NCBI GenBank assembly: GCA_947474755.1
Contig: CANJJE010000005.1
Coordinates: 114,137 to 178,136, forward strand
From: Burkholderiales bacterium
GTDB taxonomy: Bacteria > Pseudomonadota > Gammaproteobacteria > Burkholderiales > Burkholderiaceae_C
Reading direction: 5' to 3'
Length of the DNA: 64,000 nucleotides
This document shows positions 8,043 through 16,258 of the stretch, one piece after another. The notes under the pieces were generated by a model. It worked only from the letters and a program-made list of their open reading frames with translations, did no database searches and had not been told where the DNA came from. The stretch's first letter is position 1; each line of letters begins with the position of its first letter. The translations under genes and the position numbers were made by a program.

Positions 8043-9601
8043 TCAAGAAGTTTTTCGACAAGCTGCTGGGCAAGCCGACTAAGAAAGCGAGCGCAGGCTC
8101 CTTGCTCGGCAAACGTGTCGAGGTCCCGAAGAGCGAACATCAGATCGATCCGTCGCTGGTCGATGAGCGCGCCGCCAAAGTGGTGCAGACGCTGGTCGAC
8201 GGTGGCCACGAGGCCTACATCGTTGGCGGCGCGGTACGCGACCTGCTCCTCGGCCTGCGCCCGAAGGACTTCGATGTGGCGACCGATGCAACGCCAGAGC
8301 AAGTGAAGGCACTGTTCCGCCGTGCCTTCATCATCGGTCGGCGCTTTCGCATCGTCCATGTGGTGTTCGGACGCGGCCGACAGGATCGGGGTCTGAGCGA
8401 GGTCATCGAGGTCTCGACCTTCCGCGCGCTGATGGATGCAGCCACCGCCGAGCAGGTGCTCGGCAACGAGAAGACGCTGAAAGCCGAAGGCCGTCATGCG
8501 AGCGGGCCCAGTCACGTGGTCGATGCCGATGGCCGAGTGCTGCGCGACAACGTCTGGGGCCCGCAGATCGAGGACGCAGCACGGCGCGATTTCACCGTCA
8601 ACGCCATGTACTACGACCCGGTACGCGAGCTGGTGGTCGACTACCACGGCGGCATCAAGGACGCGAAAAAGAAGCTGTTGCGGATGATCGGCGACCCTGA
8701 GACCCGCTACCGCGAAGACCCGGTGCGCATCATCCGTGCGGTACGTTTCGCAGCCAAGTTGGCCTTCGAGATCGAGCCAAAGACGCGCGCGCCTATCCAG
8801 GCGATGTCGGCACTGTTGGAGAACGTGCCGCCGTCGCGTTTGTTCGACGAGATGATCAAGCTGCTGCAGACTGGCCATTCGCTCGCCAGCCTCGCCGAAC
8901 TGCGCAAGCAGGGCCTGCCGGCAGGTACCTTCCCGGTACTCGACACGCTCCTGGACGACAGCCGTGGCAGTGCGGCGCACCGCGAGTTCGTGCGTTTGGC
9001 GCTGGCCGATACGGACCGCCGCGTGGGCGAGGGCAAGCCGGTCGCCCCCAGCTTCATGCTGGCTTGCATGCTGTGGCACGACGTGCAGCTGAAGTGGGAC
9101 CAACTGAAGGCCCGCGGCGAGCCCACATTCGCCGCGCTCCAGCAGGCCGTCGAAGCCATCTTCGATGCTCGTATCGGCGACATCTCGGGGCGCGGCAAGC
9201 TGGGCGGTGACATGCGCGAGATCTGGCTGATGCAGCCGCGGTTCGAGCGTCGTGTCGGTAACGCGCCGTTCACGCTGGTCGAGCAGCCGCGCTTCCGTGC
9301 CGGATTCGATTTCCTGCGCTTGCGCGCCGATGCGGGCGAGGCTTCGGATGAACTGGCGCGCTGGTGGGAAGACTTCTCTTTGGCTGATGAAGACGAGCGT
9401 CGGCGTTTGATGGAATCGGTGCGGGGACATGACACCCGCCACGGTGGCAAACGTCAGGCGAAGCCCTCTGAAGCGACGGAATCCGACGCGGAGCCGGCAA
9501 CCGCTGCCGAGCCGGCCAAGAAGCGCCGTCGTCGTCGCCGCAAGCCGGCCGAAGCGGGAGTCCAGGCCGCTGCTGAAGGCAGCGACCCCGGCGCGGTGTG
9601 A
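8039..9601 (+). CDS. pcnB: Poly(A) polymerase I
   Basis: A 520-residue nucleotidyltransferase that adds poly(A) tails to RNA 3' ends and so promotes decay. The GGAVRDLLLG motif (63-72) and the catalytic DFDVATDA box with Asp77 and Asp79 are present, followed by the RRDFTVNAMYY and YREDPVRIIRAVRFAAKL motifs of the PcnB/CCA superfamily. The PcnB-type length and the very basic C-terminal tail (KKRRRRRRK near residues 481-489) favour PcnB over a CCA-adding enzyme. Its start overlaps the HAD gene stop by 4 bases and its stop overlaps folK by 4 bases. Confidence 0.94.
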   Translation: MIKKFFDKLLGKPTKKASAGSLLGKRVEVPKSEHQIDPSLVDERAAKVVQTLVDGGHEAYIVGGAVRDLLLGLRPKDFDVATDATPEQVKALFRRAFIIGRRFRIVHVVFGRGRQDRGLSEVIEVSTFRALMDAATAEQVLGNEKTLKAEGRHASGPSHVVDADGRVLRDNVWGPQIEDAARRDFTVNAMYYDPVRELVVDYHGGIKDAKKKLLRMIGDPETRYREDPVRIIRAVRFAAKLAFEIEPKTRAPIQAMSALLENVPPSRLFDEMIKLLQTGHSLASLAELRKQGLPAGTFPVLDTLLDDSRGSAAHREFVRLALADTDRRVGEGKPVAPSFMLACMLWHDVQLKWDQLKARGEPTFAALQQAVEAIFDARIGDISGRGKLGGDMREIWLMQPRFERRVGNAPFTLVEQPRFRAGFDFLRLRADAGEASDELARWWEDFSLADEDERRRLMESVRGHDTRHGGKRQAKPSEATESDAEPATAAEPAKKRRRRRRKPAEAGVQAAAEGSDPGAV

Positions 9602-10080
9602 GCGAGTCGCAAGCCTGCATTGGTCTCGGCGCCAATCTGGGCGATGTCCGGGCAGTGCTGGCGGCGGCTTATGCCCAGGTAAGGCAGTTGCCCGGCACGC
9701 GCTATCACCGCTGCTCCCCCTGGTTCACCAGCGCGCCGATCGATTCAAGTGGTCCTGATTACCTGAACGCGGTTGCCTGCTTCGACACCACCTTGTCACC
9801 TCAAGCCTTGCTGGAGGCGCTGCAAGGTATCGAGCGCTGCCATGCGCGCGAACGCCCTTACCGCAACGCGCCGCGCACGTTGGACCTCGACCTGCTCCTG
9901 TACGGAGATCAGCAGATCGCCACATCCACCCTTACTGTGCCGCACCCACGGATGCACGAACGTGCCTTCGTGCTGCTACCGTTGGCTGCTCTGCTGCCAA
10001 CGGTGGTGATTCCTGGCCTCGGGCCTGTCAGTACGCTGCTGTCGTCGGTGGCGGGGCAGTCGGTGTGGCGGGCTGGCTGA
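9598..10080 (+). CDS. folK: 2-amino-4-hydroxy-6-hydroxymethyldihydropteridine pyrophosphokinase (HPPK)
   Basis: Transfers pyrophosphate from ATP to 6-hydroxymethyl-7,8-dihydropterin in folate synthesis. The 160-residue protein has GLGANLGD (9-16), Pro/Arg-rich loop residues, the magnesium-binding RTLDLDLLLYGD motif (93-104, Asp97 and Asp99 region) and the VPHPRMHERAFVLLPL signature (about 114-129). The GTG start at 9598 overlaps the pcnB stop, as in many beta/gammaproteobacteria. The 3' end overlaps the convergent TM2 gene by 53 bases. Confidence 0.94.
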   Translation: MSESQACIGLGANLGDVRAVLAAAYAQVRQLPGTRYHRCSPWFTSAPIDSSGPDYLNAVACFDTTLSPQALLEALQGIERCHARERPYRNAPRTLDLDLLLYGDQQIATSTLTVPHPRMHERAFVLLPLAALLPTVVIPGLGPVSTLLSSVAGQSVWRAG

Positions 10081-10537
10081 GCGACTGCGCCTCGGTCTCG
10101 GCCTGGTATTCGAAGTAGCGCTGGGCTACGAAGGCAATGGTCGCCATCAGCACGCCAGCACCCACCATCAGAGCCAGCAACACGCCGAGTACCGCGGCCC
10201 AGCCACTGCGAGAGGCCGTGCGACCGGCATTGAAGCGGGCATTCCATTTGTCGTCGCTCGTCAGCCCGTAGACGATGGCGCAAAGCATCGATGCCGCAAT
10301 CGTGCAGCCGACGAACGGGATCAGTACCCACGCCAGTTGGTCATCCTGGCCTAGTGATCGCGCCCGCATCACGCCGTGCAGGCCGATCAACGTGGGCAGT
10401 GGGTAGAGCCAGCCGAGCAGGTCGCGAAATCCGTGCAGGTAGAAACGATGCAAGCCCAAACCGCCAGCGACGATAGCGGTCCAGGTGGCGACGGTCTTCG
10501 ATTTGTCGGCGGACTGAGTGGGTTCGATGGCGTTCAT
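10028..10537 (-). CDS. TM2-domain membrane protein
   Basis: A 169-residue protein starting MNAIEPTQSADKSKTVATW. The first half looks like a TM2 domain: a first helix with GGLGLHRFYLHGF (about 26-38), a GWLYPLPTLIGLHGV helix pair, and a QDDQLAWVLIPFVGCTI continuation. A further helix (about 115-139) precedes a Pro/Thr-rich tail. Function is unknown; TM2 proteins are small envelope proteins. The start at 10537 overlaps the stop of the GNAT gene by 4 bases (coupled pair). The tail overlaps folK antisense. Confidence 0.75.
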   Translation of the reverse strand: MNAIEPTQSADKSKTVATWTAIVAGGLGLHRFYLHGFRDLLGWLYPLPTLIGLHGVMRARSLGQDDQLAWVLIPFVGCTIAASMLCAIVYGLTSDDKWNARFNAGRTASRSGWAAVLGVLLALMVGAGVLMATIAFVAQRYFEYQAETEAQSLSQPATPTAPPPTTAAY

Positions 10538-11073
10538 ACGGTCTTTCGGGGTGCTGATTCTGCGCCCATGCCGAGCCGTCGTTGCATTAACACCACGTCC
10601 AGCCAGCGTTCGAGCTTCCAGCCGACGGCCGTCAACAGCCCGGCAGGCTCGAAACCCAGGGCGCGGTGCAGTCCGATCGAACCTGCATTTGCTGCGTCGC
10701 CGATCACCGCGATCATCTGTGTCGCCCCGCTTGCCTTGCATTGCGCAATCAACTCCGCCAGCAACAGCCGTCCAGTGCCCTGCCGCTGGCAATTTGCTGC
10801 CACGTAGACCGAGTCTTCGACACAGTGACCAAAGGCGGCTCGGGGCCGAAACGACTGAGCGCAGGCATAGCCGATCATCTGGCTAGCTCGCTCAGCGACC
10901 AGCCAGGGCCAGCCCTGGAACTTGGCCTGCTGATGCCGTTGCGCCAACTGTTGGGCATTAGGCGCTTCCAGCTCGAAAGTGCCCGTGCCTTTGCGCACAT
11001 GCCAGGCATAGACGGCCGCTAGCGCAGCGATGTCGCCGTGCGCGCAGGGTCTGATCAGCAGTGGCGATGTCAC
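10534..11073 (-). CDS. GNAT family N-acetyltransferase (phosphinothricin acetyltransferase-like)
   Basis: A 179-residue acetyl-CoA-dependent acetyltransferase. The N-terminus (IRPCAHGDIAALAAVYAWHV) and the segment GTGTFELEAPN resemble the PAT/bar group. The acetyl-CoA-binding motif A appears as EDSVYVAANCQRQGTGRLLL (about 86-105), followed by IGLHRALGFEPAGLL (about 132-146), typical of motif B. Family members acetylate phosphinothricin or methionine sulfoximine/sulfone; the real substrate here is unknown. The start is a GTG at 11073. It diverges from rpsP across the intergenic region 11074-11277. Confidence 0.85.
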   Translation of the reverse strand: MTSPLLIRPCAHGDIAALAAVYAWHVRKGTGTFELEAPNAQQLAQRHQQAKFQGWPWLVAERASQMIGYACAQSFRPRAAFGHCVEDSVYVAANCQRQGTGRLLLAELIAQCKASGATQMIAVIGDAANAGSIGLHRALGFEPAGLLTAVGWKLERWLDVVLMQRRLGMGAESAPRKTV

Positions 11074-11077
11074 GGGC

Positions 11078-11108
11078 TTGGAAATTCGACTCGCACGCAG
11101 TTTACAAT
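11078..11108 (+). promoter_or_regulatory. Possible sigma70 promoter of the rpsP operon
   Basis: A TACAAT box (11103-11108), one mismatch from TATAAT, is preceded by TTGGAA (11078-11083) with a 19-base spacer, longer than ideal. It lies about 170 bases before rpsP and is the only good -10-like element in the intergenic region that I found. This is inference from sequence only. Confidence 0.4.
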
Positions 11109-11277
11109 TTAAGGTTCACGTGACGGTCGGTGGGCTCGATGCGCTATGGCGCGCCTGGGCTCGGCGGCGTATCTACGGCACTGATCTTCGTCGTGGCCAT
11201 GAGGCCGCGACTCCATGTTCTGCGCGACCGGAGTGTCTCCCGGATGCGGCGGGCAACCCATCATTCAAGGAAATACC

Positions 11278-11529
11278 ATGGTTGTGATTCGACTTGCTCG
11301 CGGCGGCGCCAAGAAGCGCCCTTTCTTCAACATCGTCGTGACTGACTCACGCATTCGCCGTGACGGCCGCTTCATCGAACGCGTCGGGTTTTACAACCCG
11401 GTTGCCTCCGGTGGTGAGCAACCCTTGCGCGTCGCCTTCGACCGCATCGACTACTGGGCCAGTACCGGCGCGCAGTTGTCACCGACAGTGGCGCGTCTGG
11501 TCGAGCAGGCCAAGGCTGCGACGGCCTGA
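11278..11529 (+). CDS. rpsP: 30S ribosomal protein S16
   Basis: An 83-residue protein with the S16 signature: [21 protein letters not shown], then [19 protein letters not shown] (23-41) and the [18 protein letters not shown]-terminal region. It is the first gene of the conserved rpsP-rimM-trmD-rplS operon. The ATG at 11278 follows an AAGGAA-type ribosome-binding site (about 11267-11272). S16 acts in 30S assembly. Confidence 0.97.
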   Translation: MVVIRLARGGAKKRPFFNIVVTDSRIRRDGRFIERVGFYNPVASGGEQPLRVAFDRIDYWASTGAQLSPTVARLVEQAKAATA

Positions 11530-11573
11530 GTCCGAATTGATCGTCGGCGCTATCGCCCCTTTCGACGCGCCGG

Positions 11574-12167
11574 ATGCAGCCCATGGCTGATGCCGGTGCC
11601 GACACGGCGCCCTGGCCCGACGACGCTATCGAGGTCGGCATCATCATCGATGCCTGGGGCGTCAAGGGCTGGTTCAAGGTCAAGGCGTTCTCCGCCAACC
11701 CGCAAGCGCTGTTTTCTTCCAAGCGCTGGTTGCTGAGGCCACCCGAGGCAACCGGACCGAGATCGGTGCTGAACACCGTTCCCTTGCCACCGCTGTTGAA
11801 GATCGTGGCCGCCAAGGAGCACGGCGATCTGGTGGTTGCTCACGCTCAGGACGTCGTCGACCGGCCCGGCGCCGAGGCCTTGCGGGGCGCCCGTGTGTTC
11901 GTGCCGCGCGGCAGTTTCCCGACAGCGGGCCCTGACGAGTATTACTGGGTCGATCTTATTGGCCTCGCGGTCGTCAATCGACAGGGTGAACAGCTGGGCG
12001 ACGTGGTCGGCCTGATCGACACTGGTCCGCACACCGTGTTGCGTGTGGCCCCGGCCGGTGTGACCGACGAAGCCGAACAGCGGCTGATCCCGTTCGTGGC
12101 AGCTTTCGTCGATGCGGTCAGCCTCCCCGAGCGACGCATCACCGTCGACTGGGGTCTGGATTACTGA
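11574..12167 (+). CDS. rimM: Ribosome maturation factor RimM
   Basis: A 197-residue 30S maturation factor that binds S19 and helps assemble the 16S 3' domain. Visible features are the N-terminal beta-barrel opening EVGIIIDAWGVKGWFKVKAFS (about 20-40), the linker, and the PRC-barrel half with EYYWVDLIGLAVVN (about 122-135), GDVVGLIDTGPHTVLRV and LIPFVAAFVDAV. Two in-frame ATGs (11574 and 11583) are both possible starts. It lies 44 bases after rpsP and 19 bases before trmD. Confidence 0.95.
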   Translation: MQPMADAGADTAPWPDDAIEVGIIIDAWGVKGWFKVKAFSANPQALFSSKRWLLRPPEATGPRSVLNTVPLPPLLKIVAAKEHGDLVVAHAQDVVDRPGAEALRGARVFVPRGSFPTAGPDEYYWVDLIGLAVVNRQGEQLGDVVGLIDTGPHTVLRVAPAGVTDEAEQRLIPFVAAFVDAVSLPERRITVDWGLDY

Positions 12168-12186
12168 CCGTCGAGCCAACGCGGCC

Positions 12187-12975
12187 ATGCGCTTCGATGT
12201 CATCACGCTGTTTCCCGAGCTTTTCGGGCCGCACCTGATCAGTGGCATCACGCGTCGCGCTTATGAGTCCGGGCAGGTCGATGTTCGGTTGTGGGCCCTG
12301 CGCGACTTTGCTGACGGCCATTACCGCCGAGTCGATGACCGGCCGTACGGCGGTGGCCCCGGCATGGTGCTGCTCGCCGAGCCGCTGGAGCGCGCCTTGG
12401 CGGCGGTGTACGCCGGGAGGGAGTCGGATTCGGCAGATGCAGGTGTTGACGTCCGCCCCAGAGCTCCGGTGATTCACTTCACGCCGACCGGTCAGCGCAT
12501 TGACCAGCGACTGGTGCGCGAGATGGCGGTCGGTCCCGGTGCGGTGCTGCTGTGCGGCCGGTACGAGGGCATAGACCAGCGCGTGCTCGACCGCCATGTC
12601 GATCTCGAACTGAGTCTGGGCGACTTCGTGCTGTCCGGCGGCGAACTGCCCGCGCTGGCCTTGCTCGACGCTGTGGCGCGGCTGCAGGACGGTGTGCTTG
12701 GTGACGCGCAGTCGCACCAGCAGGACAGTTTTTCTGACGGCCTGCTCGAAGGTCCGCATTACAGCCGCCCTGAATTGTTGTCTACCGACGATGGCCCACT
12801 GTCGATCCCGTCAGTGCTGCTGTCTGGCCACCACGGGCGCATTGCGCGCTGGCGTCGGGAGCAGTCGCTGGCGCTGACGTCATCCCGGCGGCCCGATCTG
12901 ATCGCTGCGGCGCGAGCTGCGAACCGGCTCAGCGCTGAAGACGAGCGCTTTCTGGCTGCGCGCGACGTATACTAG
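12187..12975 (+). CDS. trmD: tRNA (guanine-N1-)-methyltransferase
   Basis: SPOUT-fold enzyme that methylates G37 of tRNAs from S-adenosylmethionine to prevent frameshifting. It has 262 residues from MRFDVITLFPELF, with the RVDDRPYGGGPGMVLLAEP region (about 49-67), the knotted SAM site LCGRYEGIDQRV (about 121-132), LSLGDFVLSGGELPAL and the substrate-binding HYSRPE segment. A slightly long loop around residues 78-95 is the only unusual part. Third gene of the S16/L19 operon. Confidence 0.97.
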   Translation: MRFDVITLFPELFGPHLISGITRRAYESGQVDVRLWALRDFADGHYRRVDDRPYGGGPGMVLLAEPLERALAAVYAGRESDSADAGVDVRPRAPVIHFTPTGQRIDQRLVREMAVGPGAVLLCGRYEGIDQRVLDRHVDLELSLGDFVLSGGELPALALLDAVARLQDGVLGDAQSHQQDSFSDGLLEGPHYSRPELLSTDDGPLSIPSVLLSGHHGRIARWRREQSLALTSSRRPDLIAAARAANRLSAEDERFLAARDVY

Positions 12976-13081
12976 AAGGCTTTTCTGATCCTCTGCCACG
13001 CCCGGCCGCACGTTGTTCACACGCGTTGTAGGTCCGGAACAATTCCTCCACCCAGCGTGGGCAAGATCACACGGAGAAACC

Positions 13082-13435
13082 ATGGACCTGATCCAAACCC
13101 TCGAGCAAGAGGAAATCGCCCGTCTGAACAAGACCATCCCGGCCTTCGCGCCAGGTGACACGGTCATCGTCAACGTGAATGTCGTCGAAGGAACCCGCAA
13201 GCGCGTGCAGGCCTACGAAGGCGTTGTCATCGCCAAGCGCAATCGCGGTCTGAACTCCAGCTTCATCGCCCGCAAGATTTCCAGCGGCGAAGGTGTCGAG
13301 CGCACCTTTCAGCTGTACAGTCCGCTGATCGCGTCGATCGAAGTCAAGCGCCGCGGCGATGTCCGGCGCGCCAAGCTGTACTACCTGCGCCAGCGCTCCG
13401 GCAAGTCGGCGCGTATCAAAGAGAAATTGGCCTGA
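13082..13435 (+). CDS. rplS: 50S ribosomal protein L19
   Basis: A 117-residue protein from the ATG at 13082 ([20 protein letters not shown]), with the conserved [28 protein letters not shown] (about 38-58) and [20 protein letters not shown] segments of L19. It lies at the 30S-50S interface. A GGAG ribosome-binding site sits at 13073-13076. Last gene of the operon; a terminator follows at 13545-13569. Confidence 0.97.
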   Translation: MDLIQTLEQEEIARLNKTIPAFAPGDTVIVNVNVVEGTRKRVQAYEGVVIAKRNRGLNSSFIARKISSGEGVERTFQLYSPLIASIEVKRRGDVRRAKLYYLRQRSGKSARIKEKLA

Positions 13436-13444
13436 CCACGGGTT

Positions 13445-13527
13445 AGCCTTGCGCGTTACGCACGGTCACACGCGAGCGTGCGGCCAGTTCTCGACGCGAT
13501 CTGGCGTAACCATCCTCGCTCAAGGCT
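13445..13527 (+). other. Nested inverted repeats in the rplS 3' region (possible structured RNA)
   Basis: The 110 bases between rplS and its terminator contain nested perfect complements: AGCCTTG (13445-13451) with CAAGGCT (13521-13527), inside them GTTACGC (13455-13461) with GCGTAAC (13504-13510), and an inner CACGC/GCGTG pair (13469-13480). No known RNA family is recognised and no small ORF stands out. It could be a 3'-UTR structure or a terminator-linked small RNA, or a chance result of high GC. Confidence 0.35.
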
Positions 13528-13544
13528 GGTGACATGCTGAGCTG

Positions 13545-13569
13545 AAGCCGCCTCCCGAGGCGGCTTTTT
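13545..13569 (+). terminator. Intrinsic terminator of the rpsP-rimM-trmD-rplS operon
   Basis: A GC-rich stem AAGCCGCCTC (13545-13554) / GAGGCGGCTT (13557-13566) with a very short loop ends in TTTTT (13565-13569). It lies 110 bases after the rplS stop and just before the NUDIX gene. Confidence 0.88.
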
Positions 13570-13586
13570 CAATTCCGAGGACATCG

Positions 13587-14273
13587 ATGCCGCTGAGTTT
13601 CGATCCGCAACAGTGCCCAGTGCTCGCGATCGACGATCACTTGCCTGCGGTGCCTCGCGATCGACTGGTGGCAGATGCGTTGCGTGACCGGTTTGAACGC
13701 GCACCGGTCTGGCAGCCGGAGCTTCTGGCAGATCGACTGCAACCGACGCGGCCACCTGTGCGCGCCTCGGTGCTGGTGCCACTAGTGGTGCATGGGGGTG
13801 ACATCACGGTATTGCTGACAAAGCGCTCCGACCAACTCAGTGACCACCCCGGACAGATCAGTTTTCCCGGTGGGCGGGCTGAACCAGAAGACCTGACTGC
13901 CATTGCCACCGCGCTGCGCGAAGCAGAAGAAGAGATAGGTCTGACGCAGGACTTTGTTCAGGTGCTCGGCACCCAACCGCACTACACAACCGTCACCGGC
14001 TACGTCGTCACGCCGGTGGTGGCGCTGGTACGGCCGGGCTTCAGTTTGCGGGTTGAGGCGTCTGAAGTGGCCGAGGTGTTCGAGGTGCCGCTGGCTTTCC
14101 TGATGACGCCTGCCCACCATCGCCGCCACGCAGTCGGCGAGGGCAACAACGCTCGCGAATTCCTGTCGATGCCGTGGATCACCCAGGCGGCGAATGGATC
14201 GTCAAAGCGCTATTTCATCTGGGGTGCCACTGCGGCGATGCTCCGCAACCTCTACCGCTTCCTTTCAGCCTGA
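13587..14273 (+). CDS. NUDIX hydrolase, CoA pyrophosphatase-like (NudL type)
   Basis: A 228-residue protein with a NUDIX box at 95-119 (GG...REAEEEIG), preceded by the UPF0035-like stretch LTKRSDQLSDHPGQISFPGG (78-97) typical of coenzyme A diphosphatases (NudL/YeaB, PCD1). The predicted reaction is cleavage of CoA or its derivatives to acyl-phosphopantetheine and 3',5'-ADP. A second conserved helix, YFIWGATAAMLRNLYR, lies at the C-terminus. The ATG at 13587 follows an AATTCCGAGGA ribosome-binding region. It is directly after the rplS terminator and 43 bases before the CobD/CbiB gene. Confidence 0.88.
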   Translation: MPLSFDPQQCPVLAIDDHLPAVPRDRLVADALRDRFERAPVWQPELLADRLQPTRPPVRASVLVPLVVHGGDITVLLTKRSDQLSDHPGQISFPGGRAEPEDLTAIATALREAEEEIGLTQDFVQVLGTQPHYTTVTGYVVTPVVALVRPGFSLRVEASEVAEVFEVPLAFLMTPAHHRRHAVGEGNNAREFLSMPWITQAANGSSKRYFIWGATAAMLRNLYRFLSA

Positions 14274-14316
14274 TTGCACCGGGCTCCAAGCGACCGGCCG
14301 CTATGATCGGGCCGCA

Positions 14317-15306
14317 ATGAGCCTTTTCTCGGTCCTTCTGGCGTTGCTGCTCGAGCAGCTGAAGCCCTTGCAGCGCGGCACGGCGATCCACGCTGCGATG
14401 ACTTCGTGGCAGCGCTGGGTCGGCCGGAATTTCGACGCGGGCCGCGACCGCCACGCTTGGGTCGTCTGGATCATCACCGTCGTGTTGCCCGGCGTTCTGG
14501 TGTGGGCGGTCCATGCCAGCGTCGCGCATTACAGCCTGTTGCTCGGGCTGGTGTGGAATGTCGCGGTTCTGTACCTGACCCTGGGCTTTCGCCAGTTCAG
14601 TCACTACTTCACCGACATTCGCGACGCGCTCGACCGCGAAGATGACGCCGAGGCGCGTCGGCTGCTGACCGAATGGCGCCACCTTGACGTCAGCGAACTT
14701 CCGCGCACCGAACTGCTGCGCCATGTGATCGAACATTCGCTGCTGGCCGCGCACCGCCATGTGTTCGGCGTGTTCTTCTGGTTCGTCGTGCTGTCGTCGC
14801 TGGGATTCGGCCCTGCCGGTGCGGTGCTCTATCGATGTGCCGAGTTCGCGAGCCGCTACTGGGCTTTTCGCAGCCGCACTATTGGAGAGCCCACCAATGA
14901 GCGGCTGATGGCCCTGTCGCAACGCCTGTTCGGGCTGATGGACCGCATCCCTGCGCGCCTCACCGCATTCGGCTTCGCGGTGGTTGGCAACTTCGAAGAG
15001 GCGATCAACGGCTGGCGCCGTGACGCTGAGCTGTGGCTGCACCCGAACGAAGGCATCATCCTGGCGGCAGCCGCCGGTGCGGTGGGAGTGCAACTGGGTG
15101 GCATGGCCGCGCCCGGCGTGACGCCCGACCGATCGAAGACTTTCGAAAAGGGCGTCGGCTTCGAGGATCTGGCAGCGGTTGGCTCGACGGCTGGCATGAC
15201 GCCGGTGCTCGGCCATTTGCGAAGCATCGTCGGCCTGGTCTGGCGCTCGGTGGTGCTGTGGATGCTGCTGCTGGCCTTGCTGACGCTGGCGAACCTGGTC
15301 GGGTGA
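14317..15306 (+). CDS. CobD/CbiB family membrane protein
   Basis: A 329-residue polytopic inner-membrane protein of the CobD/CbiB superfamily, whose best known member joins cobyric acid to aminopropanol in cobalamin synthesis; AmpE is a related member. It opens MSLFSVLLALLLEQLKPLQ and contains a DALDREDDAEARRLLTEW segment, HVFGVFFWFVVL and GPAGAVLYRCAEF (about 166-178) that match the CbiB core. No other cob/cbi gene lies nearby, so a cobalamin role is not supported by context and an AmpE-like role is possible. The start at 14317 was chosen over an internal frame extending into the NUDIX gene. Confidence 0.8.
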   Translation: MSLFSVLLALLLEQLKPLQRGTAIHAAMTSWQRWVGRNFDAGRDRHAWVVWIITVVLPGVLVWAVHASVAHYSLLLGLVWNVAVLYLTLGFRQFSHYFTDIRDALDREDDAEARRLLTEWRHLDVSELPRTELLRHVIEHSLLAAHRHVFGVFFWFVVLSSLGFGPAGAVLYRCAEFASRYWAFRSRTIGEPTNERLMALSQRLFGLMDRIPARLTAFGFAVVGNFEEAINGWRRDAELWLHPNEGIILAAAAGAVGVQLGGMAAPGVTPDRSKTFEKGVGFEDLAAVGSTAGMTPVLGHLRSIVGLVWRSVVLWMLLLALLTLANLVG

Positions 15307-15318
15307 CCCTGGCCCGTA

Positions 15319-16236
15319 CTACCAGCGCGTGCCTTCCAGTTCCTGGCGGATCTCTCCATAGATTCGGTAGCGCGCTTCGCTGATTTCGCCCTGAGTCAGC
15401 GCCTGTCGCACGCCGCAGCCCGGCTCCTGGCGGTGGGTGCAGTTGTAGAAGCGGCAATGGGTTGACGCCTCACGCAGGTCGGGCATCAGGGCTGGCAGCT
15501 TTTGCGCATCGACCTGCCTCAGGCCGAACTCCTGGAAGCCCGGTGAATCGATCAGGCCGGTATGGCGTTCGGCATCCAGCCAGTACCACTGTGTCGAAGT
15601 GGTCGTATGCCGTCCCGAGTTCAAGGCTTGCGACACCTCGCCAACCTGCGCGCGGGCATCAGGCGCAAGCAGGTTGATCAGCGTGCTCTTGCCGGTACCA
15701 CTGGGTCCGAGCACCAGCGAGGCCTGGCCCGCCATCAGCGGCATCAGCAGCGCGCGCGAGGCATCGGGCTGAGCCCTCAGCGCGACCTCGACGACCCGGT
15801 AGCCCATCGCAACATAGGGCTTGAGCCGCTCGCGTGCTGCGGCGATCTGCGGCAGGTCGGCCTTGTTCAGCAGGATGCTTGCCGCGATGCCTGTGCTCTC
15901 GGCTGCGATCAGCGCACGAGCCAGTTGCGACTCGCTGAATACCGGCTCGCTTGCCACCATCACCAGCACCTGGTCGAGGTTGGCGGCGAAGGCCTTGGTC
16001 TTCCATTCGTCCTGGCGGAACAGCAGGTTGCGCCTTGGCTCCAGTTCCTCGATGACGCCCTCGTCGCCTGTGATCTGCCAGCGCACCCGGTCACCGACCA
16101 CGCACAGGCTCTTCTTGCCGCGCGGGTGGCAGATGGTTCGCACACCAGTATCGGATTCGACGACGTAGTGGCGGCCGAAACCCGAGACCACCAGCCCGGA
16201 GGTGGTCGGCGCATCGCCAGCCTTTGCCTTGCTCAA
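15319..16236 (-). CDS. rsgA: Small ribosomal subunit biogenesis GTPase RsgA
   Basis: A 305-residue circularly permuted GTPase that checks late 30S assembly. The order of motifs shows the permutation: G4 NKAD (124-127) precedes G1 GPSGTGKST (178-186) and G3 DSPG (230-233). The N-terminal OB fold (about 12-75) and the C-terminal zinc knuckle with Cys261, Cys266, His268 and Cys274 are present. It converges on the CobD/CbiB gene with a 12-base gap, and is 22 bases downstream of the M48 protease gene, probably in one transcript. Confidence 0.96.
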   Translation of the reverse strand: MSKAKAGDAPTTSGLVVSGFGRHYVVESDTGVRTICHPRGKKSLCVVGDRVRWQITGDEGVIEELEPRRNLLFRQDEWKTKAFAANLDQVLVMVASEPVFSESQLARALIAAESTGIAASILLNKADLPQIAAARERLKPYVAMGYRVVEVALRAQPDASRALLMPLMAGQASLVLGPSGTGKSTLINLLAPDARAQVGEVSQALNSGRHTTTSTQWYWLDAERHTGLIDSPGFQEFGLRQVDAQKLPALMPDLREASTHCRFYNCTHRQEPGCGVRQALTQGEISEARYRIYGEIRQELEGTRW

Positions 16237-16258
16237 GGCGCTGATCTGCGGATGTGGA

